In this document: piece after piece, positions 1 through 8,993 of the stretch | How positions within the stretch are numbered: the stretch's first letter is position 1 | Layout: each line of letters begins with the position of its first letter | Assembly: GCA_000151295.1 (NCBI GenBank) | Contig: GG745349.1 | Span: forward strand, 540,599 to 577,795 | Reading direction: 5' to 3' | Origin: Allomyces macrogynus ATCC 38327 | Taxonomy: Eukaryota > Blastocladiomycota > Blastocladiomycetes > Blastocladiales > Blastocladiaceae | DNA length: 37,197 nucleotides | Position numbers and translations under genes: made by a program | The notes under the pieces: model-generated | Seen by the model: the letters and a program-made list of their open reading frames with translations, nothing else | What the model was told of the DNA's origin: nothing | Databases searched by the model: none

Positions 1-2
1 CC

Positions 3-1616
3 ACCCGGACGTGCCGTACGCTTGCTCACTGGGCTCGTCAAGCACTCGTGCGGCATTTTGCTTCGCTCCATGTTCTTGATCATGATGGGCCCCATGTCGC
101 TGTTGAGCTGGCGATTCGGACTGGCAAGGGCTTCCCTGAAGTCATCCACGGCTTTTGTCGGGTGCGGCTCATGGATGACACTGGCAATGTGCTTCAATTA
201 CTTCACAGCCATGAACCATCGAGCGTGGATTCCGACGGGCCCTGTTACATGACGGTTCCTGCATCGTGGATCCGCTCTTTGCAGGTGCATAACAAGCGGA
301 GCCAGTTTGACCACTCCAAGTTGCATATGCAGGGGCCGGTCGTGGACGCCTTCGCGCATTGTATGACGTTGGTTTCGGTGTTGCCGCGTCTGCGTAACCT
401 GTCGCACGTCTTGTTTCTTGATGCCGTGCCACACGCTGTTATTGTGTCGATTCTGACGCACCCACACGTTGTGCCGCGCCTCCGCACGGTGGACATTATT
501 CCCAGCGGCAGTTGGAGCGACTTGTCGTATCTGGCTGCAGTCCCAACGCTGCCCAATGTCTCTTCTTTTCGCATCAAGCCGGTTTATTCCAGCCGCGAGG
601 TCAAGATCCCTGCAATTCCGGAAATGCCGCAGTGCCGCGTGCTCGAGCTTGTCGGTTACCCTGACTTTGTGTTCAATCCGACGATGCACTGCCGTTTTGC
701 GCAGTGCCTGACTTGTGTCAAAATGCTCACAATTGGCGACTCGGTCGGTGTTGGTCACGGCGGCGACAACGAAAATCTGATTCTCCATGAAGCCACTGAC
801 CAGATGCGCAGCGCGTTCCCAGGCATACTTGCACAGCTCCGTCACGCTAAGATGCCGCCATCGGTACTAACATGGCTCTTGGGCAAGCCGCTGGAGGACG
901 ATGCGGTCGAAGAGCTCGTTGCACCTCATATGCCGCTCTTGGCCCCAAACTTGACACATTTACGGCTGGCTTCGTGGGACGACGACGACCAAGTACGGTG
1001 GTGCCACGCGCTCATGGACTTGACGTCGCTCGTGTTCCTGACGGGGGATGACGAGCAGGAGGAGGATGATGACCGGATTTGCCTGACGCGCCCACAAGTC
1101 CTCCACCTTGCACGTTTGCCGAACCTCCAGTATTTGAATCTGCCCGTCGAAGACTCGCCGGACCCTGAAACGGAAAAACAAGACAGCAATTCGTCGATTT
1201 CCTCGCTGCCATCTGTTGCGTTTGGTGGGGTCAGTCAAACCGACTTATTTTTCCCGTCGCTCGTGTCCCTTACGACCTCCGTGACGTTCTTTGGCGCTGT
1301 CGGCAGCCGCACGCTCCCGGCCCTCGAGTCCATGTCGCTGTGCATTTCGACTTGGGACTGGTGCGAAGCGGTCGCGGCACTTGTGCCGCGTGCGCCAAGT
1401 TTGGCACGATGCGACATTATCCAGTACAAAAGAAAGTGGCCGCTCCCAAGCAAGCCAAACTACATGATTTCCCGCATCATTATTTCGCATCGAGTGTCCA
1501 AGTTCCACCCGCAAGTTCGGTCGAATGCGCCGTTGTTGCGGAAAATCGGCGTGTCTGTGCTGAAGGAGGATGCCCGTAAATTGGACGATTTCCCGCTGCG
1601 GGTCGAGCCTTTGTAA
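3..1616 (+). CDS. F-box/leucine-rich family protein, copy 1 (5' end outside window)
   Basis: The frame is open from base 3 to the TAA at 1614-1616, about 537 residues, and no ATG lies near the left edge, so the start and probably most of the F-box are outside the window. The first residues (TCRTLAHWARQALVRHF) match the end of the F-box-like segment of copy 2 (TCRVFHKLARKALVSHF). What follows is irregular leucine-rich sequence (LRNLSHVLF, LRTVDI, LARLPNLQYLNL), an acidic stretch near 1050-1075, and the family signature I-P-A-I-P-E-M-P-Q-C-R near 608-640. F-box/LRR proteins usually present substrates to SCF ubiquitin ligases; that role is inferred here. It is the only copy of the five without visible breaks, so it may be the working member. 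I do not recognise a named orthologue. Confidence 0.72.
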   Translation, partial: TRTCRTLAHWARQALVRHFASLHVLDHDGPHVAVELAIRTGKGFPEVIHGFCRVRLMDDTGNVLQLLHSHEPSSVDSDGPCYMTVPASWIRSLQVHNKRSQFDHSKLHMQGPVVDAFAHCMTLVSVLPRLRNLSHVLFLDAVPHAVIVSILTHPHVVPRLRTVDIIPSGSWSDLSYLAAVPTLPNVSSFRIKPVYSSREVKIPAIPEMPQCRVLELVGYPDFVFNPTMHCRFAQCLTCVKMLTIGDSVGVGHGGDNENLILHEATDQMRSAFPGILAQLRHAKMPPSVLTWLLGKPLEDDAVEELVAPHMPLLAPNLTHLRLASWDDDDQVRWCHALMDLTSLVFLTGDDEQEEDDDRICLTRPQVLHLARLPNLQYLNLPVEDSPDPETEKQDSNSSISSLPSVAFGGVSQTDLFFPSLVSLTTSVTFFGAVGSRTLPALESMSLCISTWDWCEAVAALVPRAPSLARCDIIQYKRKWPLPSKPNYMISRIIISHRVSKFHPQVRSNAPLLRKIGVSVLKEDARKLDDFPLRVEPL

Positions 1617-1816
1617 CGCTGAATTTTCTCACGGTTGTTTGGCAGTTTTTGACGTTGAAATCAAAATGACATGCTTGTGTGCTGTCGTTGTCGCTGTCCG
1701 TTGTGTGATGATGTGATGCTTTGTGGTGTTTGTTCTGCTTCGGCAAGAACGAGCAAGAACTCTCTGATCACCCACTCCAGCTCTTCACAAATCATACCCA
1801 ACCGCACCTACAAATA

Positions 1817-3047
1817 ATGACCGACAACCTGCAGCCTGCCCCCCGGTCTCAGCAGCCGAAAATACCTTTGACCACCCTCCCGGTGCTCGTACTTGATCGC
1901 ATCGTCGACCAACTGGCTTCCGGCGCCTCTGGCAGCAACCTTGCTGCCGCCCATGACCTCGCTCGTATTGCATGCACCTGCCGAGTTTTCCATAAACTGG
2001 CACGCAAGGCACTTGTCTCGCATTTTTGCGGCACTCTGCGTTCATGACGACGGCATCATGATTACGCTTGAGCTGGCCTGCTCGGAAACGTATCGCCCTT
2101 TCGCGAAAGGAATTGGCTGCCCGCTGTATCTGTTCGAAGTTATTGGTGTCGCTGCCGGTAATGCGCTAGTCCGCTCAGGTCTCACGACCCATGCATCTTG
2201 GATCCGCTCTCTGCTTATCCATAGCTAGCCGGCAATGCATCAGCGCAATTCGGTGGCCAACGTCCAACTGGCGCCAGCACACTTGCACGCAGTACTTCAC
2301 CACTTGTCGGGTCTCAAGAAGTTGCTTTTTTGCTTCTCGACCGTTTGGTCGATATTTTCGCACCCTGTCGTTTGGTCGCGCGTCCAGATTGTCAACCTCG
2401 TGCGGCAGCTTGACCATAACGTTGATTATATCGGCCATTTGACGTTGTCCAACATGACGGAAATGCGCATTGTTGACACCAACGAGAGAATTGTTGTTCG
2501 TGTGATTCCTGACTTGCCGCTTGGCTGCACGCTCGAGATCCACGGCGCAGTTTTCTTTGAAAACGACCAAGTGATCCACCGATTTGCCACGTGCCTCGCG
2601 CACGTTTCTCGTCTCGTAAAATGTATCCAATCAAGATTCGGCCGCGAGGGCAACAGCGCATGGAGTGTGGGTCGGACATGCGACACAGTTCGCACCGCTC
2701 GGCAGTCAGTCGGCGAGAACACGCCGTCGGTTCTCAACTGGCTGATGGGCAAGTCCCTCGTGGAGCAAATTGACGGCTTGGACGAATCGGATGAGGATGA
2801 GGACGAGCGTGAGGAGTGGTCCCAACTTTCGAGCTCGGCCCTGTTTCCGTCCCTCAAGCACGTCGTGACCAATGACCAATTCTTCTCCTTCCTCAGCAAC
2901 CGCTCGTTCCAAGCCCTGGAACATGTGACGCTCGTCGTGACGCAAAACGACTGGGAAGATGATGAAGCGGAAGCGACCGTTCCAATTGCACTGAAACACG
3001 CGATTCGAGGTGGTGGTCACGGACTGCATGGCGTGGACTGCGGATGA
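1817..3047 (+). pseudogene. F-box/leucine-rich family, copy 2 (one frameshift, one nonsense codon)
   Basis: It starts at ATG 1817 with an F-box-like segment (LTTLPVLVLDRIVDQLASG to TCRVFHKLARKALVSHF). At 2023-2027 it has a run of five T where copy 1 has four, and the frame shifts there. Family sequence resumes in the next frame (AALCVHDDGIMITLEL). A TAG at 2226-2228 replaces the AAG found at the aligned position of copy 1, just after the shared SWIRSL. The same frame then runs to 3047 with the signature V-I-P-D-L-P-L-G-C-T-L and an acidic stretch (DESDEDEDEREE). Only two simple changes separate it from an open gene, so the decay is recent, or one change is a sequencing error. The C-terminus is shorter than in copy 1. 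Confidence 0.75.
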
Positions 3048-3532
3048 TCGAGTTGATGGGATGGTTGTCACGGAGACGCAGATGAATGATGAGGAGGTTC
3101 GCGCAAACGCGCCGCTATTGACGACCGTGTGCTGGAGTACCCCACAAGCGCTGATCTAGCAGCTGTCTCGAAACCCGAGTCCAGCCCGGGCGCTATAATG
3201 TGAACAGTTCAGATCGCCGGGTGTTCGTTTCCCTTCCTGCGTTTTCTTGGTCGTGATAAAAAGAGGCAACAAGTTCCTCATATGTATCACATTGCTGTTT
3301 GCCAGCAAGCTGGCAAGCTGGTGGGATCATGCCATATCAGGACGAGCTGTAAGCAAACTTGGGGTTGGTCAGGGTTGAGACTTGAGAGCAACAACTGGTC
3401 CCGTCTTCATGTTTCCTCACTTTCCTGCTCTCCTTGCAGTGTTCATCCTGCCCGCATCAAGCCTAAGTACCACTTTGCGGCCCGTTGCAGAATTCATAAC
3501 CGCTCAACAGCCGCCCAAGCTTGACGGAAATC
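3048..3532. other. Intergenic spacer between copies 2 and 3
   Basis: This stretch of 485 bases separates two tandem F-box-family copies. The first ~100 bases may be the decayed 3' tail of copy 2. I see no family signature, RNA gene or clear repeat in the rest. The last part should contain the promoter and leader of copy 3, but I see no distinct element. Confidence 0.5.
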
Positions 3533-4856
3533 ATGGCCGACTCCGTCCCGCATCTCGTGCATCAACACCAGCTGTGCTCGCCGTCGACATTGACGACTCT
3601 CGTTCACGACCGTATCATCAGGCATCTCGCCCGCTCTGGGCCCCGCCCCAACGCCGCCGTGAATCTCGCCCGCATTTCGCGTACTTGCAAAGCGCTCTGT
3701 CAGCTTGCCCGCCGGGCCTCTGTCGCATACTTTACTGTGCTGACGGCCCACAATGGAGGCGAATCAGTGACTCTTGAGCTCGTCAAGACGGAGCTCAAGA
3801 ACGGTTTTACAACACGGCGCCGTGGACGCCTGCTTTTCTGGTCGATGTTCTCAGTCAATCTGCATTTCCAGAAGATGGACGGACAGGCTGGATGACAGCA
3901 CAGGCAACTTAGATTCGCTTACTGCAAGTCATGTATTTTGATGGCCCAGCGAGCAGGCAGCAGCCACGACGATTGCAGATGCCGCTGTGTGCAGTACTTG
4001 CACGCTTGTCGGGTTTGGTCGAGATTCGAATCGTGGGGACCCCACTTGGCACCGATTTGGGGACCACCGACCTGATTGCGGCTGTACTTGCTCAAACTCA
4101 AGTTGTGCAGCGCGCCCGGTTTGTCGACATTCCTTGCTCGGACCTCCATGACTTGTCGTGCCTTGGCGACCTGACGTAGCCCAACGCTATGGGATGCCGC
4201 GTTGGAACACTTCCAAAACCCCCCTGAATCAAATCTTTGAACCTCGATATCTCGCCAACCTGCAATCGCATCTGCTCGCCATTGCACCACAGCAGGGCGC
4301 TGTTTTGGTCTTTCTGAAGCAAAGCAGCAATGGCCCAAAAGTTGCACACAGGCTGAGCAAAACGCGATCTTGTGTTTGCGCAAATGAGGTTTTGGAAGTG
4401 TTCCATTGTTGATCGGGACAAGAAAGCCGTAGTGACCACCATCCCAGCCATGACGCAGTGCTGCACGCTCCACATTCAGGCCAAGTTGCTCATCTTGACC
4501 GAGGCGGCGATCGATCGCTTTGCTTTATGCCAACGGTCACACGTGCGCCCAAGTTGACGCGGTTCGAAGTGGCGATTTCAGTTTCGAGGGACTATTTTTG
4601 GCGGCCGCGTAAAGTGGAAGGCACGGCCGTGATCCCATTCTCGGTTCCCGAGGGCAAGATTCACGCCAATGCGCCGCCGTTGAGTACCATTCAATATCGC
4701 GTCCCGACAAAGCAAGAGAGGAAGATGGGCAAGAACCTGATGCCCGTCTATGCGTTGTCGAGTACCGTTCGGTTTGCTCGGCGCAGTCATGCTTATTTCT
4801 TTCTTTCGTTTGCAAGCAATATGTATGTTGACGTTGTTAAAAACATGGCTGGCTGA
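3533..4856 (+). pseudogene. F-box/leucine-rich family, copy 3 (multiple frameshifts)
   Basis: It begins at ATG 3533 with an F-box-like segment (LTTLVHDRIIRHLARSG, then ISRTCKALCQLARRASVAYF) and the family follow-on SVTLELVKTEL. After about 3815 the homology jumps between frames. A piece at 3931-4179 reads LCAVLARLSGLVEIRIV and ARFVDIPCSDLHDLSCLGDL, matching the LRR part of copy 1. A piece at 4436-4540 carries the signature T-I-P-A-M-T-Q-C-C-T-L followed by DRFALC. A last piece runs to about 4856. Several frameshifts and stops make this a clear pseudogene, more decayed than copy 2. The 3' limit is approximate. Confidence 0.7.
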
Positions 4857-5014
4857 TATATCTATTCTGCATTCGCCATGACAACAGCAGCACTTATGGG
4901 GGCTCGCGCTCATCAATGTCGTTGGGTGATCCTCGTCGTTGTGACGCTGATGTTTTGATGCATTTCTACAGGCCTAGCCTGATGGCCCGGTACACTGGAA
5001 GAAAATACGACACT

Positions 5015-7053
5015 TTAGTCGTGCACGATAACAGCGCCACGATGTTCTACACCACATGCAACGAGCGTCACCCTCGGTGCCGCGTCTGGGTGCGGGAACG
5101 CGGCCATGCGGTTCTTGATGAGGTCGCGGAACAGCGACACTTCGGGCCACGACACGGGCCCGGTCACGCACACAATGACTTCGTTGCACTCGGTTGGCGC
5201 TGACGGTTCCGACGTGAGCAGTCGACTAGAAAATGGGAGAGCATGAGGGCCGCGCTCACTCATCGCCAAGTCAGAAAATAAACGTACGAGAAGCCCAAGA
5301 ATCCGCGCATGGCCTGCGCTGACGCTGACGGTGCGTCGTGCCGCACCAAGTCGGACGGGCGGTCGTAAATAGCGGCGACGGCGTGCCGGATCAGGTTCGG
5401 GACGGGGGACGACGGGAGCTGCGCGAGCCATGCGGCGAGCTGGGATCGAATGTGATGCACACGGTCCGGTTCATTGTAGGCATTCGCCAGAGCCGCAGCG
5501 CTGCAGTCGAGCATGGTCGGCAAGAGGTCGGGAGCGGTGGTCATGGCCTGCAACAGGATCAGGACGGCGAGCGACGGCAAAAAGTCGCGATGTGGGCAGC
5601 GGGAGAGAAGGTCCGCGGCCCGGTCGGCGAGATCAGGGACTGGGCCTTGTGCAAGAATGGTCGAGAGTGATTGTTGGAGCGCAATAATCTGGTCGACCGA
5701 TGATGCTTTGCTGAAACGCAATCAAAAAACCAGCAGTTAGCGGCAAGCGGCAGGTCGCAGCAGCAAAAAAGAACTAACGACGTACGCGTCGTCGAGGGCC
5801 GTTGCAATCAGGCCAGCAAACAAGAGGCACTCGACCTGGTTCTGAACCACGTCCGACCGCTCCTGGAGCCCGGCGAGCAGCTTCTTGAACTGCGCCGCTG
5901 TGGGCTTGCCGAGCAGCCTCATGCGCGTGCCCAAATCCATGAGCCGTTTTCGGAGCAGAGACAAGCCGTCACGCGGAAAATCGACAAGGAGCTGCATCCA
6001 CTCGAGCACGACGCCACCATGATGACAGAGCGGGACCGAGAGATCGTCGCTCGCGCTTGGGATCGCAAATTGCAGAGATGCAGATGGTCCAAGACCCACA
6101 AAGGCGTCCGTGTTCGACGTGGTCGCCGACCGGTACACGCGCGACAAAATATGGTCGCTCTCGGTGAATAGCGGCGTCAGGTCCAGCGCGCGATCGACCA
6201 ACACGACGGCAGCTTTTGGGTGGCCGGGTTCGGACGAAACGTTGAGAAACTGGCGCATGCGGATCAGCTCGCGCACCGTCGCCGCAGCGGTCGTGCGATG
6301 ATCGCCGAGGAACCACAAGCATGGGTTCAAGTCGCGACTTTCCAGGAGACCGAAGATGGCCACGGCCAGGTCTGGTGGATGCGGTGTTTGCAGCGTTGAT
6401 GCAGCAGGCCAATCGCGGAGTCCCAACTTGAGCAGCGTGCTTGGTCGGAGTGAAAGATCCGGCATTGCGCCAACGACGAGAAACGATGGCAAGAGCGTGG
6501 CCCAAGTAACAGGGACATACTCGCACACGACGAGATCGTCTGCGTCCAGGTCGGAATTGGGCAGACCGTGCACGTCGCGATTGGCAAGCTGGATAGCGCC
6601 GCGCAAATCGGCTTCGAGAGCTTCGCGCGGGTGCATGCCCATCGCGTCAACGTCGGTATCGGGAACAGACCCATCGGGCAGGAGCCCAAACGGCGTGCTC
6701 GACAGGATGCGGACCCTGGTCGTTGGTGATGCCGTCACGACAGCCGTTATGGCTCGGTGCGCGCGAAACGCATGCTTGGCGAGAACAAAGACCTTGGTGG
6801 GCGGGTCCGAAAATGTATTTGCTGCTTCTCGCGCCGGATCACTTGGCATGCGTTTTACGGCGACAGCACCCGCCTGGATCATAAGAGACGCAAGACCTTG
6901 CAGCAGAGCGTGGTCCCAAATATCAGCGGCGGTATCGTCAAAGTACGCGACGGCGCCCGGCAGGTGCGGCGCGATGCGGTCGGCAAACCATTGCTGGGCC
7001 GCAGCAGGAAATGGCGCGTCGTTGCGCGCTCCGCTTGGCGATACTATGGCCAT
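5015..7053 (-). CDS. SCFD2: SCFD2-like Sec1/Munc18-family protein
   Basis: Spliced model on the minus strand: exon 1 7053-5786, exon 2 5710-5288, exon 3 5225-5015, giving 633 residues, close to the ~680 of animal SCFD2. Both introns (75 and 62 nt) have GTACGT donors, CTAAC or CTGAC branch-like sites and TTTCAG or TTCTAG acceptors, and both joins keep frame. The Sec1-type signature AVVLVDRALDLTPLF lies near residue 283. The C-terminal part NEVIVCVTGPVSWPEVSLF is the typical strand and helix near the end of Sec1 proteins. The start is ATG 7053 in a GCCATGG context. Sec1/Munc18 proteins bind SNAREs and tethers; SCFD2 is the least studied branch and is linked to the Dsl1/NRZ tether at the ER. It is divergent from the LETM1-like gene. 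The identity is from family memory, not alignment. Confidence 0.78.
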
Positions 7054-7585
7054 GGCGCTGAACTGTTGCAGCAAGTTGTTGTCAGTGTCTGGTTGTCGAT
7101 GGTGGTCGATTATACTGATTTATGAATGGTCGAGGAGAAGGGGGCACAGAAGCAACACGTGCAACAAGGGCCAAGGCAACGTGTCAAATCTCATTTTGCC
7201 AGTCCGACTTTTTCCGTTGCTGCCTTGATCAAGCTTGCTGCAAGCGATGCAACCCTTTCTTCTTCAGTCTGCCCTTTCTCCCTCTATTTCTTCTCCTCTC
7301 TATTTCTTCTCCTCTCTATTTCTTCTCCTCTCTATTTCTTCTCCTCTCTATTTCTTCTCCTCTCCACCGCCGACTGACGGCCCCTGTTCTCCTGCCCGAC
7401 TACGACGTGGGCTGACTGCCCCGCGCTCTTATTGCTCTCGCCAAACCCGCTCTTCTCTGCTCGGACCCGCTGGCCAGCTTTTCTCGTCAAGCAAGCCCGT
7501 TTGTGATCTTTTTCCCAAGCATCAAGTGTCCCAACGGCGTGAAGTATCGGTGTTCTTCCAACCCCGTGTCACCATCACGATCATC
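7054..7585. promoter_or_regulatory. Divergent promoter region between SCFD2-like and LETM1-like genes
   Basis: These 532 bases lie between the two start codons of genes reading away from each other, so both promoters must be here. About 7260-7365 is almost pure pyrimidine on the plus strand and contains a tandem array. I see no clear TATA box; TATACT near 7110 is weak. Confidence 0.55.
7282..7364 (+). repeat. 16-bp pyrimidine tandem repeat, about five copies
   Basis: The unit CTCTATTTCTTCTCCT repeats head to tail about five times with almost no change. It forms a strand-asymmetric polypyrimidine tract some 220 bases upstream of the LETM1-like start codon, in the likely leader or core promoter. 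Near-identity of units points to recent slippage or unequal exchange. Confidence 0.85.
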
Positions 7586-8773
7586 ATGTTGATCCGAACG
7601 CTCGCCGCTTCGACGGCGCGCCCGGCCTCGACTTTGGCTCGCAACCGACTGTTACTCTCAGCTCGCTCAACTTTACAACCTGTCCCGAGTTTGTCGAACC
7701 AGTCTCGGCTTTGGGCGTACCGTCTTGACGTTCGACCCGTTCGGTGCTTTGTCATGTCGCCGTTGCTCCGTGCAAGTGCACCAGGACCTGTGCAACCCGT
7801 AAAGCCCCTGGATCCGGCACCGACGGATCCGAAAGTGGACGCTGTTCTCGCACACCCGCAACTGAGGCCGACCGCTGCGGCACCTAGCGCTGCCGCCGCC
7901 AGTAATACGCCCGCAACGGTGGACCCGAACGCGCACTTGCCCTTCTACAAGCGCTGGTCGCGGTACTTCGTCGCCATGGCCAAGCAAATCTGGCGCGGGC
8001 TCAAGCAGTTGCGCGCCAACTACGATCTCGTGCGTGAGCTCCGTGCGAGCAAACCTGAGGACCAATGGACGCGCCGCGAGGCCATGCTCGTGCACCAGAC
8101 CGACGACGACATCCGCGTGCTCATTCCGTTCCTGATCTGCGTCACGATTCTCGACGAAGGTCTGCCGCTGCTCATCTATTGGGGCTACGTGCCCTCGCCG
8201 TGCTTGATGCCAGATCAGATCGCCAAGCGGCGCGAACGGGCCGCCAAGCACCGTGTCACGGCGTCGCAGCTACTCTTGTCGACTGATCGTGCGCCAATCG
8301 ACCCGAAGACGCCGCTCGCCCAGCTCGACCGGTGGACATTGGCGCGGCTTGCGCAGTTGTTTGGATTGAGCAGTTGGGGCACGCGCTTGCAGATTATGCG
8401 CCGGATCCAGGACCATCTCGCTTACGTGCGCCGCGACGACGCACTGATTCGGCGCGAAGGTGGTGCCGGAACGCTCGATGACGACGAACTGTGTCATGCC
8501 GCCGAGGACCGCGGCGTTTCGACGCTGGGGAGGCCGCGCGACGCGATCCAGGCGGATTTCACGGCGTGGCTCGATTTGACGAGAAACGACAGGGCCATGT
8601 CGGACCTGGAATTGGCGCTCAGTCGTATTCAGCGCGCACCGGCACTGGCGGCGCTGGCTACGACAACATCGACGCGGAGCGATGCCGCGCCACCACCGTC
8701 GACGGCGGATGCGCTGCCCGCTGCGTCAAGGACCGACTCGATTCGGCATGTGGCGGATAGATTTCTAGTGTAG
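7586..8773 (+). CDS. LETM1-domain-like mitochondrial inner-membrane protein
   Basis: Single exon of 395 residues from ATG 7586. The frame is open further upstream, but that part translates the pyrimidine repeat, so 7586 is preferred. The first ~35 residues are rich in Arg, Ser, Ala and Leu without acids, as in a mitochondrial targeting peptide. Residues ~118-345 resemble the LETM1 domain: LPFYKRWSRYFVAMAKQIW, then WTRREAMLVHQTDDDIRVLIPF, one membrane segment (about 178-205), and near the end a RGVSTLGRPRDAIQADF helix like the ribosome-binding half of LETM1/Mdm38. LETM1/Mdm38 proteins act in K+/H+ exchange and in mitoribosome binding. No EF-hand or long coiled coil is present, so it is nearer to the short LETM1-like (LETMD1-type) branch than to full LETM1. 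Confidence 0.78.
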   Translation: MLIRTLAASTARPASTLARNRLLLSARSTLQPVPSLSNQSRLWAYRLDVRPVRCFVMSPLLRASAPGPVQPVKPLDPAPTDPKVDAVLAHPQLRPTAAAPSAAAASNTPATVDPNAHLPFYKRWSRYFVAMAKQIWRGLKQLRANYDLVRELRASKPEDQWTRREAMLVHQTDDDIRVLIPFLICVTILDEGLPLLIYWGYVPSPCLMPDQIAKRRERAAKHRVTASQLLLSTDRAPIDPKTPLAQLDRWTLARLAQLFGLSSWGTRLQIMRRIQDHLAYVRRDDALIRREGGAGTLDDDELCHAAEDRGVSTLGRPRDAIQADFTAWLDLTRNDRAMSDLELALSRIQRAPALAALATTTSTRSDAAPPPSTADALPAASRTDSIRHVADRFLV

Positions 8774-8993
8774 CACCATATTTTGCGATCGTATTGCTCG
8801 AATCCATTAGATACTCTGCGGATTGTGTTTTTTTTTGGCCGTCGTTCAGATCTTGGCATCCACGGCAGCCCTCATTGACACCCACATTGCACTACTTCAA
8901 CCCAACACGCTACATAGCTGCGACCCACTGTGATCAAATATGTATTCAAATGGATTACAGAAATGAAGTCCACCCGCAAAAAACATTCAGTCT

